Shown here: piece by piece, positions 27,408-38,164 of the stretch
Layout: every line of letters begins with the position of its first letter
Numbering within the stretch: the first letter of the stretch is position 1
Assembly: GCF_030814215.1 (NCBI RefSeq)
Contig: NZ_JAUSUT010000001.1
Span: 3,968,001-4,032,000 of the forward strand
Length of the DNA: 64,000 nucleotides
Source: Amycolatopsis thermophila
GTDB taxonomy: Bacteria > Actinomycetota > Actinomycetes > Mycobacteriales > Pseudonocardiaceae
Direction: 5' to 3'
Notes under the pieces: generated by a model
What the model was told of the DNA's origin: nothing
Seen by the model: the letters and a program-made list of their open reading frames with translations, nothing else
Databases searched by the model: none
Program-made: the position numbers and the translations under genes

Positions 27408-28970
27408 ATGGTCAGTGCGAATCCCACCGACGGCGGCCTCGGTTCGGTGAGCCCCGCACGCGACGAGTTCCGCGCCCTCGCCGAGGGCCGTCGCGTGATC
27501 CCGGTGGTCCGGCGGCTCCTCGCGGACGGCGAGACGCCCGTCGGGGTCTACCGCAAGCTCGCGGCCGACCGGCCGGGCACGTTCCTGTTCGAATCGGCCG
27601 AGAACGGGCAGTCGTGGTCGCGCTGGTCGTTCATCGGCGTGCGCAGCCCCGCCGCGCTGACCGTGCGTGACGGCCGGGCGGTGTGGGAGGGCACTCCGCC
27701 GGTGGGCCTGCCGACCGAGGGCGACCCGCTGACCGTGCTGCGCGAGACCGTCGCCGCACTGCACACCGAGCCGCTGCCCGGCCTGCCGCCGCTGACCGGC
27801 GGGATGGTCGGCTACCTCGGCTACGACGCCGTCCGCTGGCTGGAGAAGCTGCCCGAGCTGGCCGAGAAGGACATCGACATCCCCGAGCTGACCATGCTCC
27901 TGGCCACCGACCTGGCGGCCGTGGACCACCACGAGGGCACGGTCACGCTCATCGCGAACGCGGTCAACTGGGACGACTCCCCGGAGCGGGTCGACGCGGC
28001 CTACGACGACGCGGTCCGCCGGCTCGAGGACATGACCGAGCGCCTCGGCGCCGCCGCGCCCGCGACCGCCGCGGTGTTCGAACGGCCCGCGCCCGAGTTC
28101 GAGCGCCGCCGCAGCCAGGCCGACTACTTCGCGGCCGTGGAGAAGGCGGTCGAGGCGATCAAGGCCGGCGAGGCGTTCCAGGTCGTGCCTTCGCAACGGT
28201 TCGAGATCCCCACCCAGGCCGACGCGCTGGACGTCTACCGCGTGCTGCGGACGTCGAACCCGAGCCCGTACATGTACCTCGTGCGGCTGGACGGGTTCGA
28301 CATCGTCGGATCCAGCCCCGAGTCCCTGGTCACGGTCCGCGACGGCCGCGCCACCACGCACCCGATCGCCGGCACCCGCTGGCGCGGCGCGGACCCGGAG
28401 GAGGACGCGCAGCTGGCCAAGGACCTCCTGGCCGACGAGAAGGAGCGCGCCGAGCACCTGATGCTGGTCGACCTCGGCCGCAACGACCTGGGCAAGGTGT
28501 GCCGCCCGGGCACCGTGCGGGTGGTCGACTTCTTCACGATCGAGCGGTACAGCCACGTGATGCACATCGTGTCGACCGTCACCGGCGAGCTGGCCGAGGG
28601 CAAGACGGCCTTCGACGCGGTCGCGGCGTGCTTCCCGGCCGGCACCCTGTCCGGCGCCCCGAAGGTGCGCGCGATGGAGCTGATCGAGGAGCTGGAGCCG
28701 ACCCGCCGCGGGCTCTACGGCGGTGTCGTCGGCTACCTCGACTTCGCCGGCGACGCCGACACCGCGATCGCCATCCGCACCGCGCTGATCCGGGACGGGA
28801 TCGCGTACGTGCAGGCCGGCGGCGGGGTCGTCGCCGACTCGGTCCCGGAGTACGAGGACAACGAATGCCTGAACAAGGCCCGCACGGTGCTCTCCGCGGT
28901 CGCCGCCGCGCAGACCCTGGTGCCACCGCGGAAGCTGGACCCGGCCGATGACGTCGCCACCGTCCAGTAA
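27408..28970 (+). CDS. trpE: Anthranilate synthase component I
   Basis: A 520-residue chorismate-binding enzyme making anthranilate, first step of tryptophan synthesis. It shows the N-terminal regulatory region with [19 protein letters not shown] (feedback-site Ser context), GMVGYLGYD, and the catalytic C-terminal domain with [38 protein letters not shown] and [19 protein letters not shown]. No TrpG glutaminase is present in the window. Start ATG 27408 is chosen by the -10 spacing; the frame is open to 27363. Its end overlaps the next gene by 23 bp. Confidence 0.95.
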   Translation: MVSANPTDGGLGSVSPARDEFRALAEGRRVIPVVRRLLADGETPVGVYRKLAADRPGTFLFESAENGQSWSRWSFIGVRSPAALTVRDGRAVWEGTPPVGLPTEGDPLTVLRETVAALHTEPLPGLPPLTGGMVGYLGYDAVRWLEKLPELAEKDIDIPELTMLLATDLAAVDHHEGTVTLIANAVNWDDSPERVDAAYDDAVRRLEDMTERLGAAAPATAAVFERPAPEFERRRSQADYFAAVEKAVEAIKAGEAFQVVPSQRFEIPTQADALDVYRVLRTSNPSPYMYLVRLDGFDIVGSSPESLVTVRDGRATTHPIAGTRWRGADPEEDAQLAKDLLADEKERAEHLMLVDLGRNDLGKVCRPGTVRVVDFFTIERYSHVMHIVSTVTGELAEGKTAFDAVAACFPAGTLSGAPKVRAMELIEELEPTRRGLYGGVVGYLDFAGDADTAIAIRTALIRDGIAYVQAGGGVVADSVPEYEDNECLNKARTVLSAVAAAQTLVPPRKLDPADDVATVQ

Positions 28971-29499
28971 GCGTCCACTGTGGATGGTCGTGGCCGCCCT
29001 GCTGCCGGCCGCGGCCGCGCTGTGGGGTTCGTCCCGGCTGGTGTGGTCCGCCGAGCTGCGGGACGCCGGCGTGCGCGGCATGGTGCTCGACAAGCACACC
29101 GGTGCGGAGACCACGGGTGCGCTGGTGCCGCTGGCCGTGCTCGCGCTGGCCGGCGTCGCCGGGCTGATCGCGGCGAGCGGGTGGCTGCGGCGCGTGCTCG
29201 GGATCGTGATCGCGCTGGCCGGGATCGCCGCCGGCTGGCTGGCGATCGACGGCTGGCGCTTCGGTGGTTTCCCCGAGGGTGCTCCGGCCGGGCAGATCTT
29301 CGCCGGCCGGGGACTGGCCCTGCTGGCGGGAATTCTCATGCTCGTCGCCGGGTTGATCGCCGGTAAGGGCGCCGGGCGCATGGCGAAGCTGGGTGCCCGG
29401 TACGAAGCTCCGGCCGGCCGCAAGAAGGCGGCCAAGGACCCCGACACGGAACTCTGGGAGGCGCTCTCCGACGGCGAAGATCCGACTACTGATCGGTAG
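28948..29499 (+). CDS. Trp biosynthesis-associated membrane protein
   Basis: A 183-residue membrane protein of the family (TIGR02234/Trp_oprn_chp) repeatedly found next to actinobacterial trp genes. It has four hydrophobic helices: one at the N terminus ([15 protein letters not shown]), two in the middle ([19 protein letters not shown] and [15 protein letters not shown]) and one near residue 125, then a charged tail. The ATG at 28948 lies inside the trpE end (23-bp overlap), so translation is coupled. Its function is not established. Confidence 0.85.
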   Translation: MTSPPSSKRPLWMVVAALLPAAAALWGSSRLVWSAELRDAGVRGMVLDKHTGAETTGALVPLAVLALAGVAGLIAASGWLRRVLGIVIALAGIAAGWLAIDGWRFGGFPEGAPAGQIFAGRGLALLAGILMLVAGLIAGKGAGRMAKLGARYEAPAGRKKAAKDPDTELWEALSDGEDPTTDR

Positions 29500-29599
29500 C
29501 GGCGGGCGATTTCGCTGCTGGACAAGGCAAGTCCGACCCGGAACCGGTCCGCGCAGGTGGGCGGGTTAGCATCTTTTCTGCGGGAAGGGGAAGGTGTTT

Positions 29600-29650
29600 G
29601 TGAGCCAGCTTTCGAGTGAATGTGCGACAACCGGTGAGGTTGCGCCGTGA
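29600..29650 (+). CDS. Possible 16-codon leader ORF before trpC
   Basis: A GTG at 29600, preceded by GGGAAGGGGAAGG, opens a 16-residue frame ([15 protein letters not shown] after the first residue) whose TGA overlaps the trpC GTG as GTGA. It contains no Trp codon, so it is not a normal attenuator peptide. It could simply raise trpC translation by coupling, or be chance. Confidence 0.3.
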   Translation: MSQLSSECATTGEVAP

Positions 29651-30452
29651 CCGTTCTCGAAGACATCGTCGCCGGCGTCCGGGAGGATCTCGCCGAGCGT
29701 GAGAAGGCGCTCCCGTTCGACGACCTGAAGCGGCTCGCCGCGCAGGCGCCGCCACCGCGGGACGCCCTGTCCGCGCTGCGTGACTCGTCCATCGGCGTCA
29801 TCGCCGAGGTCAAGCGCCGCAGTCCGTCCAAGGGCTCGCTCGCCGACATCCCCGACCCGGCCGCCCTCGCCAAGGACTACGAGGCCGCCGGCGCGCGCGT
29901 CATCAGCGTGCTCACCGAGCAGCGCCGGTTCGGCGGCTCGCTGGCCGACCTGGACGCCGTCCGCGCCGCGGTGGACATCCCGATCCTGCGCAAGGACTTC
30001 ATCGTCAGCCCCTACCAGGTGCACGAGGCCCGCGCGCACGGCGCCGACCTGGTTCTGCTGATCGTCGCCGCGCTGGAACAGAACGCCTTGATGGCGCTGC
30101 TCGACCGGGTCGAGTCGCTGGGCATGACCGCGCTGGTCGAGGTGCACAACGCCGAGGAGGCCGACCGGGCCCTCGAGGCCGGCGCCAAGGTCATCGGCAT
30201 CAACGCCCGCAACCTGCACACCCTCGAGGTCGACCGGGACGTCTTCGGCCGCCTGGCGCCGGGCCTGCCGTTCGACACGGTGAAGGTCGCCGAGTCCGGT
30301 GTCCGCGGCCCCGGTGATCTGATGGCCTACGCCGGCCACGGCGCCGACGCGGTGCTGGTCGGCGAGGGCCTGGTGGCCTCGGGCGACCCGAAGGGCGCCC
30401 TGATGAAGCTGGTCACCGCCGGATCGCACCCCGCCTGCCCGAGGCCGAGCCG

Positions 30453-30456
<4 letters not shown>
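29647..30456 (+). CDS. trpC: Indole-3-glycerol phosphate synthase
   Basis: A 269-residue TIM barrel that closes the indole ring. It has the catalytic [10 protein letters not shown], then [27 protein letters not shown] with the catalytic Lys, and [13 protein letters not shown] and VAESGVRGP for phosphate binding. The GTG at 29647 is preceded by GTGAGG and coupled to a tiny upstream frame. It overlaps trpB by 4 bp. No TrpF domain is attached. Confidence 0.95.
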
Positions 30457-31669
<1,213 letters not shown>

Positions 31670-31673
<4 letters not shown>

Positions 31674-32458
31674 GCCTGCCGGAGCTGTTCGCCCGGACGA
31701 AGAGCGAGGGCCGGGCGGCGCTGGTCGGCTACCTGCCCGCCGGCTACCCGACCGTGCCGGGGTCGAAGGACCTGTTCGCGGCCATGCTGGACGCGGGCGC
31801 GGACCTCGTCGAGGTCGGCGTGCCCTACTCCGATCCGGTGATGGACGGACCGACCATCCAGCTCGCCGCCGACGCCGCGCTGAAGAACGGCTTCCGCCTG
31901 CGCAACGTGTTCGAGGTCGTCGAGTCGGTCGCCGCCCGCGGTGGCCGCGCCGTCGTGATGACCTACTGGAACCCGGTGCGGCGGTACGGGGTCGAGGCGT
32001 TCGCGCGGGACCTCGCCGCCGCCGGTGGCCTGGGCATGATCACGCCGGACCTGATCCCGGACGAGGCCGGCGAGTGGCTGGCCGCCTCGGAGCAGCACGG
32101 TCTGGACCGCATCTTCCTGGTCGCGCCGTCCTCGTCCGAGGAGCGGATCGACCTGACGGTCAGGGCGTGTTCCGGATTCGTCTACGCGGCGGCCGTCATG
32201 GGCGTCACCGGCGCGCGCGACCAGGTGAGCGGGGCCGCCGCCGACCTGGTGCGCCGGACGCGGGCCCACACCGACCTGCCGGTCGGCGTCGGGCTGGGCG
32301 TCAAGTCGCGTGAGCAGGCCGCCGAGATGGCCGGGTTCGCGGACGCGGTGATCGTGGGCTCCGCCCTGGTGTCCGCGGCGGCGGGGGGAACGGAGCCGGT
32401 GCACGCGCTGACCGGTGAGCTCGCCGAGGGCGTCCGGCAGGCCGTCGCCACCGCCTGA
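31670..32458 (+). CDS. trpA: Tryptophan synthase alpha chain
   Basis: A 262-residue TIM barrel that releases indole from indoleglycerol phosphate. It has the catalytic Glu in [20 protein letters not shown], the catalytic Asp in [12 protein letters not shown], and [12 protein letters not shown] and [11 protein letters not shown] for phosphate binding. The GTG at 31670 overlaps trpB by 4 bp. It is the last gene of trpCBA; the next gene starts 74 bp later from its own weak -10-like site. Confidence 0.95.
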
Positions 32459-32532
32459 TCTTCCGGGGCCACCGCGCCGGCTTCGTCGGAAACAGGTAGC
32501 CGTCGCCGGGCTTGATCGGCAGACTGGCGGGC

Positions 32533-33036
32533 ATGCCCTACGAACTCGCGCAGGTGAACGTCGGCCGTCTGGCGGCGCCGTTGACCTCGCCCCAGCTCAA
32601 GGACTTCGTGGACGCGCTGGACCCGGTCAACGCACTCGCCGACGCCGCACCCGGGTTCGTGTGGCGGCTGCAGACGGAGGAGGGCAACGCGACCGCGGTG
32701 CCGGCGTTCCAGTGGGACGCGGGCGGCAGCGCGGGGGTCATCGTGAACATGTCGGTGTGGCGGTCGGTCGAGGACCTGGCCGCCTACGTGTATTCGGGGG
32801 AGCACCGGGAGGTCCTCAAACGCCGGCGCGAGTGGTTCGAGCGGATGCGTGAGGCCTTCACCGCGCTGTGGTGGGTGCCCGAGGGGCACCGGCCGAGCAC
32901 CGACGAGGCCGAAGAGCGCGTGCGGCACCTGCGGGCGCACGGGCCGACGCCGTACGCCTTCACGTTCCGGGACACGTTCGGGCCGTCCGGTTCGGCGGCC
33001 TCCCCCGGCCGCGCGGACCGGGCCGGCAAGGCATGA
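32533..33036 (+). CDS. DUF3291 domain protein
   Basis: A 167-residue protein beginning YELAQVNVGRLAAPLTSPQL, with FVWRLQTEEG, MSVWRSVEDLAAYVYSGEHR and WWVPEGHRPSTDEA, all typical of DUF3291 (a ferredoxin-like dimeric-barrel fold like small monooxygenases). The role is unknown. ATG 32533 is chosen, with CAGACT 7 nt before it. The stop overlaps the MOSC gene start by 4 bp (ATGA), so the two probably act together. Confidence 0.8.
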   Translation: MPYELAQVNVGRLAAPLTSPQLKDFVDALDPVNALADAAPGFVWRLQTEEGNATAVPAFQWDAGGSAGVIVNMSVWRSVEDLAAYVYSGEHREVLKRRREWFERMREAFTALWWVPEGHRPSTDEAEERVRHLRAHGPTPYAFTFRDTFGPSGSAASPGRADRAGKA

Positions 33037-33704
33037 GCGCGGGGAAGGTGCTGTCGGTCAACGTCGGGGCCGAGCGGGAGCTGCGGGACGCCGATCTGGG
33101 CGTCACCGGGATCGACAAGCGACCCGTGGCGGGCCCCGTGTTCGTCGCCGCGCCGGGGCCGCGCGGCTCCGGAGCGAGCGGCGTGGCCGGTGACGTGATC
33201 TGCGACCTGCGCCACCACGGCGGCGACGACCAGGCGGTGTACGCGTACGCGCGGGAGGACCTCGACGTCTGGGCGTCCGAGCTGGACCGCGACCTGCCGC
33301 CCGGTGTGTTCGGCGAGAACCTGACCACCACGGGCCTCGACCTCACCGGCGCGCTGATCGGGGAGCGGTGGCGGGTCGGGTCGTCGCTGGTGCTGGAGGT
33401 GACGTCGCCGCGCATCCCGTGCCGCACGTTCGCGGGCTGGCTGGGCGAGCGCGGATGGGTCAAGACCTTCACGCGGCGCGCGGTGCCGGGCGCGTACTTC
33501 CGGGTGCTCGAACCGGGACCGGTGCAGGCCGGGGACGCCGTGCAGGTGCTGTCCCGGCCGGGCCACGACGCCACGATCGCCCTCGCGTTCCGGGCGTTCA
33601 CCACCGAGCCCGCGCTGTTGCCCCGGCTCGCCGGTGTGGAAGCCCTGCCGGAGTACGACAAGCGCAAGGTGCGCCGCGCCCTGGAGCGGCAGTCCGCGGA
33701 TTAG
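33033..33704 (+). CDS. MOSC-domain protein (YiiM-like)
   Basis: A 223-residue protein with an N-terminal beta barrel (KVLSVNVGAERE, GDVICDLRHHGGDDQAVYAY) and the MOSC signature around FGENLTTTGLDL and SPRIPCRTFAGWLG, where the Cys is the conserved sulfur/molybdenum-related residue. The C-terminal three-helix part (LPRLAGVEALPEYDKRKVRR) is as in YiiM, which reduces N-hydroxylated compounds. It is translationally coupled to the DUF3291 gene. Confidence 0.87.
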   Translation: MSAGKVLSVNVGAERELRDADLGVTGIDKRPVAGPVFVAAPGPRGSGASGVAGDVICDLRHHGGDDQAVYAYAREDLDVWASELDRDLPPGVFGENLTTTGLDLTGALIGERWRVGSSLVLEVTSPRIPCRTFAGWLGERGWVKTFTRRAVPGAYFRVLEPGPVQAGDAVQVLSRPGHDATIALAFRAFTTEPALLPRLAGVEALPEYDKRKVRRALERQSAD

Positions 33705-33765
33705 GACGTCGTCGACCGCCACCCTCGACCTCGGCTGCTGCGGCCGGCGTGAAAGGCTGGGGCCC

Positions 33766-33933
33766 GTGGCCCGGCCTTCTCCGCTTCAGGTGCGCAACCT
33801 CGTCATCGCCGTGGTGGCGGCTCTCGTGGCCGTCTGGAACGTGACACAGGGTGGCCCGTGGTACCTCACCGCGATCTTCGGCGTCGGGTGCGTTCTCGCG
33901 GTCGGCTCGGCGTTCCTGAACCGCCCGGGCTGA
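33766..33933 (+). CDS. Small membrane protein
   Basis: Fifty-five residues with two hydrophobic segments (VRNLVIAVVAALVAVWNV and YLTAIFGVGCVLAVGSAFL) and a short basic start. The GTG at 33766 is selected because the helices start right after it; upstream frame is Cys/Arg-rich and lies in the MOSC end. Unknown function. Confidence 0.5.
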   Translation: MARPSPLQVRNLVIAVVAALVAVWNVTQGGPWYLTAIFGVGCVLAVGSAFLNRPG

Positions 33934-33958
33934 TCCCCGCGCCGCTCGCCCCGCAGGT

Positions 33959-33964
33959 TACGGT
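33959..33964 (+). promoter_or_regulatory. Leaderless -10 of lgt
   Basis: TACGGT lies 6 nt before the lgt GTG at 33971. Confidence 0.5.
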
Positions 33965-33970
33965 GACCAC

Positions 33971-34909
33971 GTGAATTCCGCCTCGGCTGTGTTCCTCGCG
34001 ACGATCCCGAGCCCGGACCGCGGCGTCTGGCACCTGGGACCGATCCCGATCCGCGCCTACGCCCTCTGCATCATCGCGGGCATCGTCCTCGCCATCTGGT
34101 GGGGCGACCGGCGCTGGGTGCAGCGCGGCGGGACCAAGGGCACGGTCGTGGACATCGCCGTGTGGGCGGTGCCGTTCGGCCTGGTCGGGGGCCGGCTCTA
34201 CCACGTCATCACCGACTCGTGGCGCTACTTCGGCGAGGGCAAGGACCCGGTCAAGGCGCTCTACATCTGGGACGGCGGTCTCGGCATCTGGGGCGCGATC
34301 GCCCTCGGCGCGGTCGGCGCGTGGATCGGCTGCCGCCGCAAGGGCATCCCGTTGCCGGCGATGGCCGACGCGATCGCGCCCGGCATCGTCGCCGCGCAGG
34401 CCATCGGCCGGCTCGGCAACTACTTCAACCAGGAACTCTACGGCGCCCACACCACGCTGCCCTGGGGCCTGGAGATCTACCAGCGCTTCGACCCGAACAA
34501 CCCGAGCATCCCCGACCAGGGGCCGAACGGCATCGCGTTCGGGCACATCCCGCTCGCCGACAGCCCGGTGCACCCCACGTTCCTGTACGAGCTGATCTGG
34601 AACCTGCTCATCGCCGCACTGGTCGTGTACGCCGACCGCAAGCTGCGGCTGGGCCACGGCCGGGCGTTCGCCCTGTACGTCGCCGGCTACACGCTGGGCC
34701 GTTTCTGGGTCGAGCTGATGCGCACCGACGACGCGAGCCACATCCTCGGGCTGCGGGTGAACACCTGGGTGTCCGGGCTCGTCTTCCTCGGCGCCATGGT
34801 CTACTTCTTCGCCGCCCAGCGCCGCGGCCCGCGCGAGGAGCCGGAACGCTTGCGGAGCAAGGACGCGGAGCCCGTGGACGACGACGGCAAGGTCACCGAC
34901 CGCAAGTAG
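33971..34909 (+). CDS. lgt: Prolipoprotein diacylglyceryl transferase
   Basis: A 312-residue inner-membrane enzyme with seven helices that attaches diacylglycerol to the lipobox Cys of lipoproteins. Signatures are LGPIPIRAYALCIIAGI, GGRLYHVITD, and the Lgt signature GRLGNYFNQELYG with its essential Arg, Asn and Glu, then PVHPTFLYELIWN and GRFWVELMRTD. A charged cytoplasmic C-terminal tail (residues ~280-312) is common in actinobacteria. The position after trpA is conserved in this phylum. Confidence 0.96.
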   Translation: MNSASAVFLATIPSPDRGVWHLGPIPIRAYALCIIAGIVLAIWWGDRRWVQRGGTKGTVVDIAVWAVPFGLVGGRLYHVITDSWRYFGEGKDPVKALYIWDGGLGIWGAIALGAVGAWIGCRRKGIPLPAMADAIAPGIVAAQAIGRLGNYFNQELYGAHTTLPWGLEIYQRFDPNNPSIPDQGPNGIAFGHIPLADSPVHPTFLYELIWNLLIAALVVYADRKLRLGHGRAFALYVAGYTLGRFWVELMRTDDASHILGLRVNTWVSGLVFLGAMVYFFAAQRRGPREEPERLRSKDAEPVDDDGKVTDRK

Positions 34910-34953
34910 TTCTACTCAGGCGCGAGCGCGTCCGGCTCGGCGAGACTGGGACC

Positions 34954-35277
34954 ATGACCGAACCCGACTCCGGCCGGCCGCGGCCCGGGGTGGCCTTCCT
35001 CGGATTCGCGCTCGGTGCCGGGCTGCCGGCCGCGGTCGTGGTCGCCCTCGCGCGGGACGCGCTGGCGGACCTCGGCTGGCGCGGGGGCGAGTACACCTAC
35101 GCGTTCCTCGGCGTCGCGTGCGGCGCGGTGGGCGCCGGGTGCCTCTGCAGGCTCGCCCGGCCGCCGCGGCGCTCGTTCGGGACCGGCCTGATCCTCGGCG
35201 GCGTGCTCGGTTTCGCGGCGGCCATCGCGGTCGCCGTGGTGCTCTACCTCGCCCTGGTGAGGTGGGGGCAGTTTTAG
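34954..35277 (+). CDS. Hypothetical three-helix membrane protein
   Basis: A 107-residue protein with three hydrophobic segments (VAFLGFALGAGLPAAVVVALA, YAFLGVACGAVGAGCLCRLA, LILGGVLGFAAAIAVAVVLY). No family is recognised. GAGACT lies 6 nt before the ATG at 34954, consistent with the leaderless pattern. It follows lgt closely and is followed by a transposase remnant. Confidence 0.6.
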   Translation: MTEPDSGRPRPGVAFLGFALGAGLPAAVVVALARDALADLGWRGGEYTYAFLGVACGAVGAGCLCRLARPPRRSFGTGLILGGVLGFAAAIAVAVVLYLALVRWGQF

Positions 35278-35291
35278 GTGTCGGCGGCAGG

Positions 35292-35490
35292 ATGAGTGGT
35301 GGCTGTCGCGTCCACGGCGAAGGCAGCGACCAGGACCGGCAGGTCGCCCGCGGCAAAACCCGAGGCCAGCGGCCCCGCTACACCTACCTGCACTCCGCCA
35401 TCGACGGCTACTCCCGCCTGGCCTACCGAAGCCCTGCCCGACGACACCGCCCGGACCGCGATCGAGTTCGTCCACCATCCCGGCTCCACA
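35292..35490 (+). mobile_element. IS481 transposase fragment
   Basis: Codons read GGCRVHGEGSDQDRQVARGK and then RYTYLHSAIDGYSRLAY, which contains the first catalytic Asp of the IS481 integrase core. After a 1-bp frameshift it continues TEALPDDTARTAIEFVHH. The remaining two catalytic residues and both ends are missing. The same segment occurs in the fuller dead copy at 59716-60670, so the two come from the same IS group. Confidence 0.8.
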
Positions 35491-35520
35491 CCGGCGTCCC
35501 AACGCCACGGCCTCCTACGC

Positions 35521-36588
35521 CTAGCCGGCCAGGCCGCGCCCGGTGATCAGCGGCAGGTCCAGCGCCGTCAGCAGCCCGGGCGGCGCCGCCACCACCGCCG
35601 GGATCGCGTTGACCAGCCGCATGGCCGTCGCCTTCAGCCCGGCCGTGTTGTGGTCGCCGTCCGTGCCCACCAGCCGCAGGTCCAGCGTGTAGTTCGGCTC
35701 GCCCGTCACCTGCACCCGGTAGCAGCCCCGCCCGGACGGTTGCGGCCAGTCCGGCCCCAGGTCCGCGCGCAGCCGCGTCACGTGCTCCAGCACGCACACC
35801 GGACGGCCGCCGCGCATGCCGCGCACCTCGAACCGCAGCGCCGCCGCGGTGCCCTCGCGGATCGTTCCGCACGAGATGTCGAACGTCGACGGCGCGGGCA
35901 ACCGCTCGAAGCTCTCCGCCACGGAATCCAGCTCGACGCCCAGCCCGGCCGCCAGCTGCCGCACCACGCTGCCCCACGCCAGCGACAGCACGCCCGGCTG
36001 CAGCAGCATCGGGGTCTCGTCCAGCGGCGCGCCGAAGCCCATGATGTCGAAGACGACCTTGCGGTTGTCGTAGGTCGAGTAGTCCAGGATCTCGTAGCAG
36101 CGCACCTCGTCGATCCGCTCGCACACCCCGGTCAGCACCAGCGGCAGCCAGTCGTTGGCGAACCCCGGGTCGACGCCGTTCACCCACAGCGACGCGCCGC
36201 CCTCGGCCGCCGCGGCGCGCACCGGCCCGGACACCTCTTCGGGTACCACCCCGTCCGGGAACTGCAGGAACACCGGGCTGCTCGACACCACGTTCACGCC
36301 CGCCCGCAGGATCCGCCGCAGATCGGCCAGGGCCTCCGTCAACCGGTCGTCCGCCATCGCCGTGTAGACCACGCAGTCCGGTTCCAGCGCCAGCAGCGCG
36401 TCCGCGTCGGTGGTCGCCTGCACACCCAGCGAGCGGCCCAGCCCGGCCAGCTCACCCGCGTCGCGCCCGGCCTTGTCCGGGTTCGACACCCACACCCCGG
36501 CCAGCTCCAGCTCCGGATGCGCGTCGATGCCCGCGATCGCGTGCCGCCCCACGTTGCCGGTGCTCCACTGCACCACCCGGTAGGTCAC
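35521..36588 (-). CDS. DapB-like NAD(P)-dependent dehydrogenase
   Basis: A 355-residue protein of the dihydrodipicolinate-reductase-like family (related to 2,4-diaminopentanoate dehydrogenase). It has a Rossmann start [19 protein letters not shown], then [28 protein letters not shown] and [14 protein letters not shown]. The natural substrate in actinomycetes is unknown. GTG 36588 overlaps the SDR stop by 4 bp, so they form one operon under a KstR-like box, which hints at lipid or steroid metabolism. Confidence 0.82.
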   Translation of the reverse strand: MTYRVVQWSTGNVGRHAIAGIDAHPELELAGVWVSNPDKAGRDAGELAGLGRSLGVQATTDADALLALEPDCVVYTAMADDRLTEALADLRRILRAGVNVVSSSPVFLQFPDGVVPEEVSGPVRAAAAEGGASLWVNGVDPGFANDWLPLVLTGVCERIDEVRCYEILDYSTYDNRKVVFDIMGFGAPLDETPMLLQPGVLSLAWGSVVRQLAAGLGVELDSVAESFERLPAPSTFDISCGTIREGTAAALRFEVRGMRGGRPVCVLEHVTRLRADLGPDWPQPSGRGCYRVQVTGEPNYTLDLRLVGTDGDHNTAGLKATAMRLVNAIPAVVAAPPGLLTALDLPLITGRGLAG

Positions 36589-37367
36589 AGGTCCGGCAGT
36601 CCGAGCTCGAGGTTGGGCGCCTGCAGTCCACCGTCCACTTCCAGCACCTTTCCCGTGACGAACGAGCCGGCGGGCGAGGCCAGGTAGACGATCGCGGCGG
36701 CGACGTCGGAGACCTCCCCGAGCCGGCGCAGGGGCGTGTCGCCCTCCATCTTCGCCTTGATCTCCGGGTTGTTCACCACCACTTCCAATGCCGAGGTGGC
36801 CACCGACCCGACGGCGATCGCGTTCACCCGGATCCGCGGTGCGACGTCGTAGGCGGCCAGCCGTGTGTAGTGCGCGAGCGCGGCCTTCGCGGTGCCGTAG
36901 GCGGCGAACCCGCGCCCGGCGACGCGGCCCATGTTCGACGAGATGTTCACGATCGCGCCGCCGTCGGTCATCAGCGGCACGGCGGCGGTGGTGAGCGCGT
37001 GCGCGGTCGAGACGTTGAAGCGGAACGCCTCCTCCAGGAACTCCGGCGTGGTCTCCAGCAACGGACGCGGGTAGGTGCCGCCGACGTTGTTGACGACGAT
37101 GTCGATCCGGCCGAACTCACCGACCGCGGCCTGGGCGAGCGCGGCCGCGGCCGTGGGATCGCTGAGATCGGCGGGCACGACGTGCGCGCGACGCCCGGTT
37201 TCGGCGACGCGCGCGGCGACGGTGTCGAGGTCGGCCTTCGTGCGGGAGGAGATCACCACGTCCGCACCGGCTTCGGCCAGCGCGATGGCGGCACCCGCGC
37301 CGATCCCGCGCCCGGCGCCGGTGACGACGGCGACCTTGCCGTCCACCCGGAAACGCTCGAGGATCAT
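36585..37367 (-). CDS. SDR oxidoreductase, possibly lipid/steroid catabolism
   Basis: A 260-residue classical SDR starting [25 protein letters not shown], with NNVGG, catalytic Ser in [20 protein letters not shown] with Tyr and Lys, and [12 protein letters not shown]. The [17 protein letters not shown] start is typical of mycobacterial SDRs in fatty-acid and steroid catabolic regulons. The ATG at 37367 lies 7 nt from TACAGT, which is overlapped by a TNNAACNNGTTNNA box. Confidence 0.87.
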   Translation of the reverse strand: MILERFRVDGKVAVVTGAGRGIGAGAAIALAEAGADVVISSRTKADLDTVAARVAETGRRAHVVPADLSDPTAAAALAQAAVGEFGRIDIVVNNVGGTYPRPLLETTPEFLEEAFRFNVSTAHALTTAAVPLMTDGGAIVNISSNMGRVAGRGFAAYGTAKAALAHYTRLAAYDVAPRIRVNAIAVGSVATSALEVVVNNPEIKAKMEGDTPLRRLGEVSDVAAAIVYLASPAGSFVTGKVLEVDGGLQAPNLELGLPDL

Positions 37368-37374
37368 GCGGCCG

Positions 37375-37390
37375 ACTGTAACAGGTTCTA
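37375..37390 (-). promoter_or_regulatory. KstR-like operator over the SDR promoter
   Basis: On the minus strand TAGAACCTGTTACA (37390-37377) fits the KstR consensus TNNAACNNGTTNNA at every defined position. It overlaps the -10-like TACAGT (37380-37375). KstR is the TetR repressor of cholesterol catabolism in mycobacteria and relatives. One degenerate match can arise by chance. Confidence 0.5.
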
Positions 37391-38164
37391 GTTCTTTTCG
37401 GGACGGGTCGGAAGCACCGCCAGCTCGCCCCGTTCCGTCGTGAACACCTCCGCCGTCGCGCCGTAGTACCTCGCCAGTGCCCCGGCCGTGAGCACTTCGG
37501 TGGGCGGCCCGGCGGCGACGGCCGACCCGCGGTCGAGCAACAGGACCTGGTCGGCGTACTGCGCCGCGAACGTCAGGTCGTGCAGCGTCGACACGACCGT
37601 GATGCCGTCCTCGTGCCGCAGCCGGTCGATCAGCTCGAGCAGGGCCTGGGCGTGGCCGAGGTCCAGGCCCGTCGTCGGTTCGTCGAGGAGCAGCAGGCTC
37701 GCCCGCTGGGCCAGCACCCGCGCCAGCACCGCGCGCTGCCGTTCGCCGCCGGAGAGCATGTCCATCCGGCGGCCCGCCAGCGCGGAGAGGTCGAGGCGCG
37801 CCAGCACTTCTTCCACAATGGACAGATCGTGGCGGCTCTCCCGCGCCAGCAGGCCCAGGTGCGGGGTCCGGCCGAGCAACACGTAGTCGGTGACCGTCAG
37901 CCCGGCCGGCAGCGACGGGTCCTGCGGTGCGTACCCGACGATCCGCGACAGGTCCTTTCGCGACAGACGAGTACGTCCGTCGATGCGCACTTCGCCTTGT
38001 GCGGGCAGGAGCCCGGCCACCGTTTTGAGCACAGTGGACTTACCGGCCCCGTTGGGGCCGACGATGGCCAGCCAGCCGCCTGCGGGCACCTCGACCGAAA
38101 CCCCGTGCACCACCGGGCGGTCTCCGTAACCGGAGCGCACCGAACGCAGCGACAACGCCGTCAT
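37388..38164 (-). CDS. btuD: Cobalamin (FecCD-type) ABC transporter ATPase
   Basis: A 258-residue ABC ATPase with Walker [11 protein letters not shown]-loop YAPQDPSLP, signature LSGGERQR, Walker [13 protein letters not shown] and switch His in STLHDL. It belongs to the FecE/BtuD group. ATG 38164 overlaps the permease stop by 4 bp. The cobalamin riboswitch upstream of the operon points to vitamin B12 import rather than siderophores. Confidence 0.9.
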   Translation of the reverse strand: MTALSLRSVRSGYGDRPVVHGVSVEVPAGGWLAIVGPNGAGKSTVLKTVAGLLPAQGEVRIDGRTRLSRKDLSRIVGYAPQDPSLPAGLTVTDYVLLGRTPHLGLLARESRHDLSIVEEVLARLDLSALAGRRMDMLSGGERQRAVLARVLAQRASLLLLDEPTTGLDLGHAQALLELIDRLRHEDGITVVSTLHDLTFAAQYADQVLLLDRGSAVAAGPPTEVLTAGALARYYGATAEVFTTERGELAVLPTRPEKN

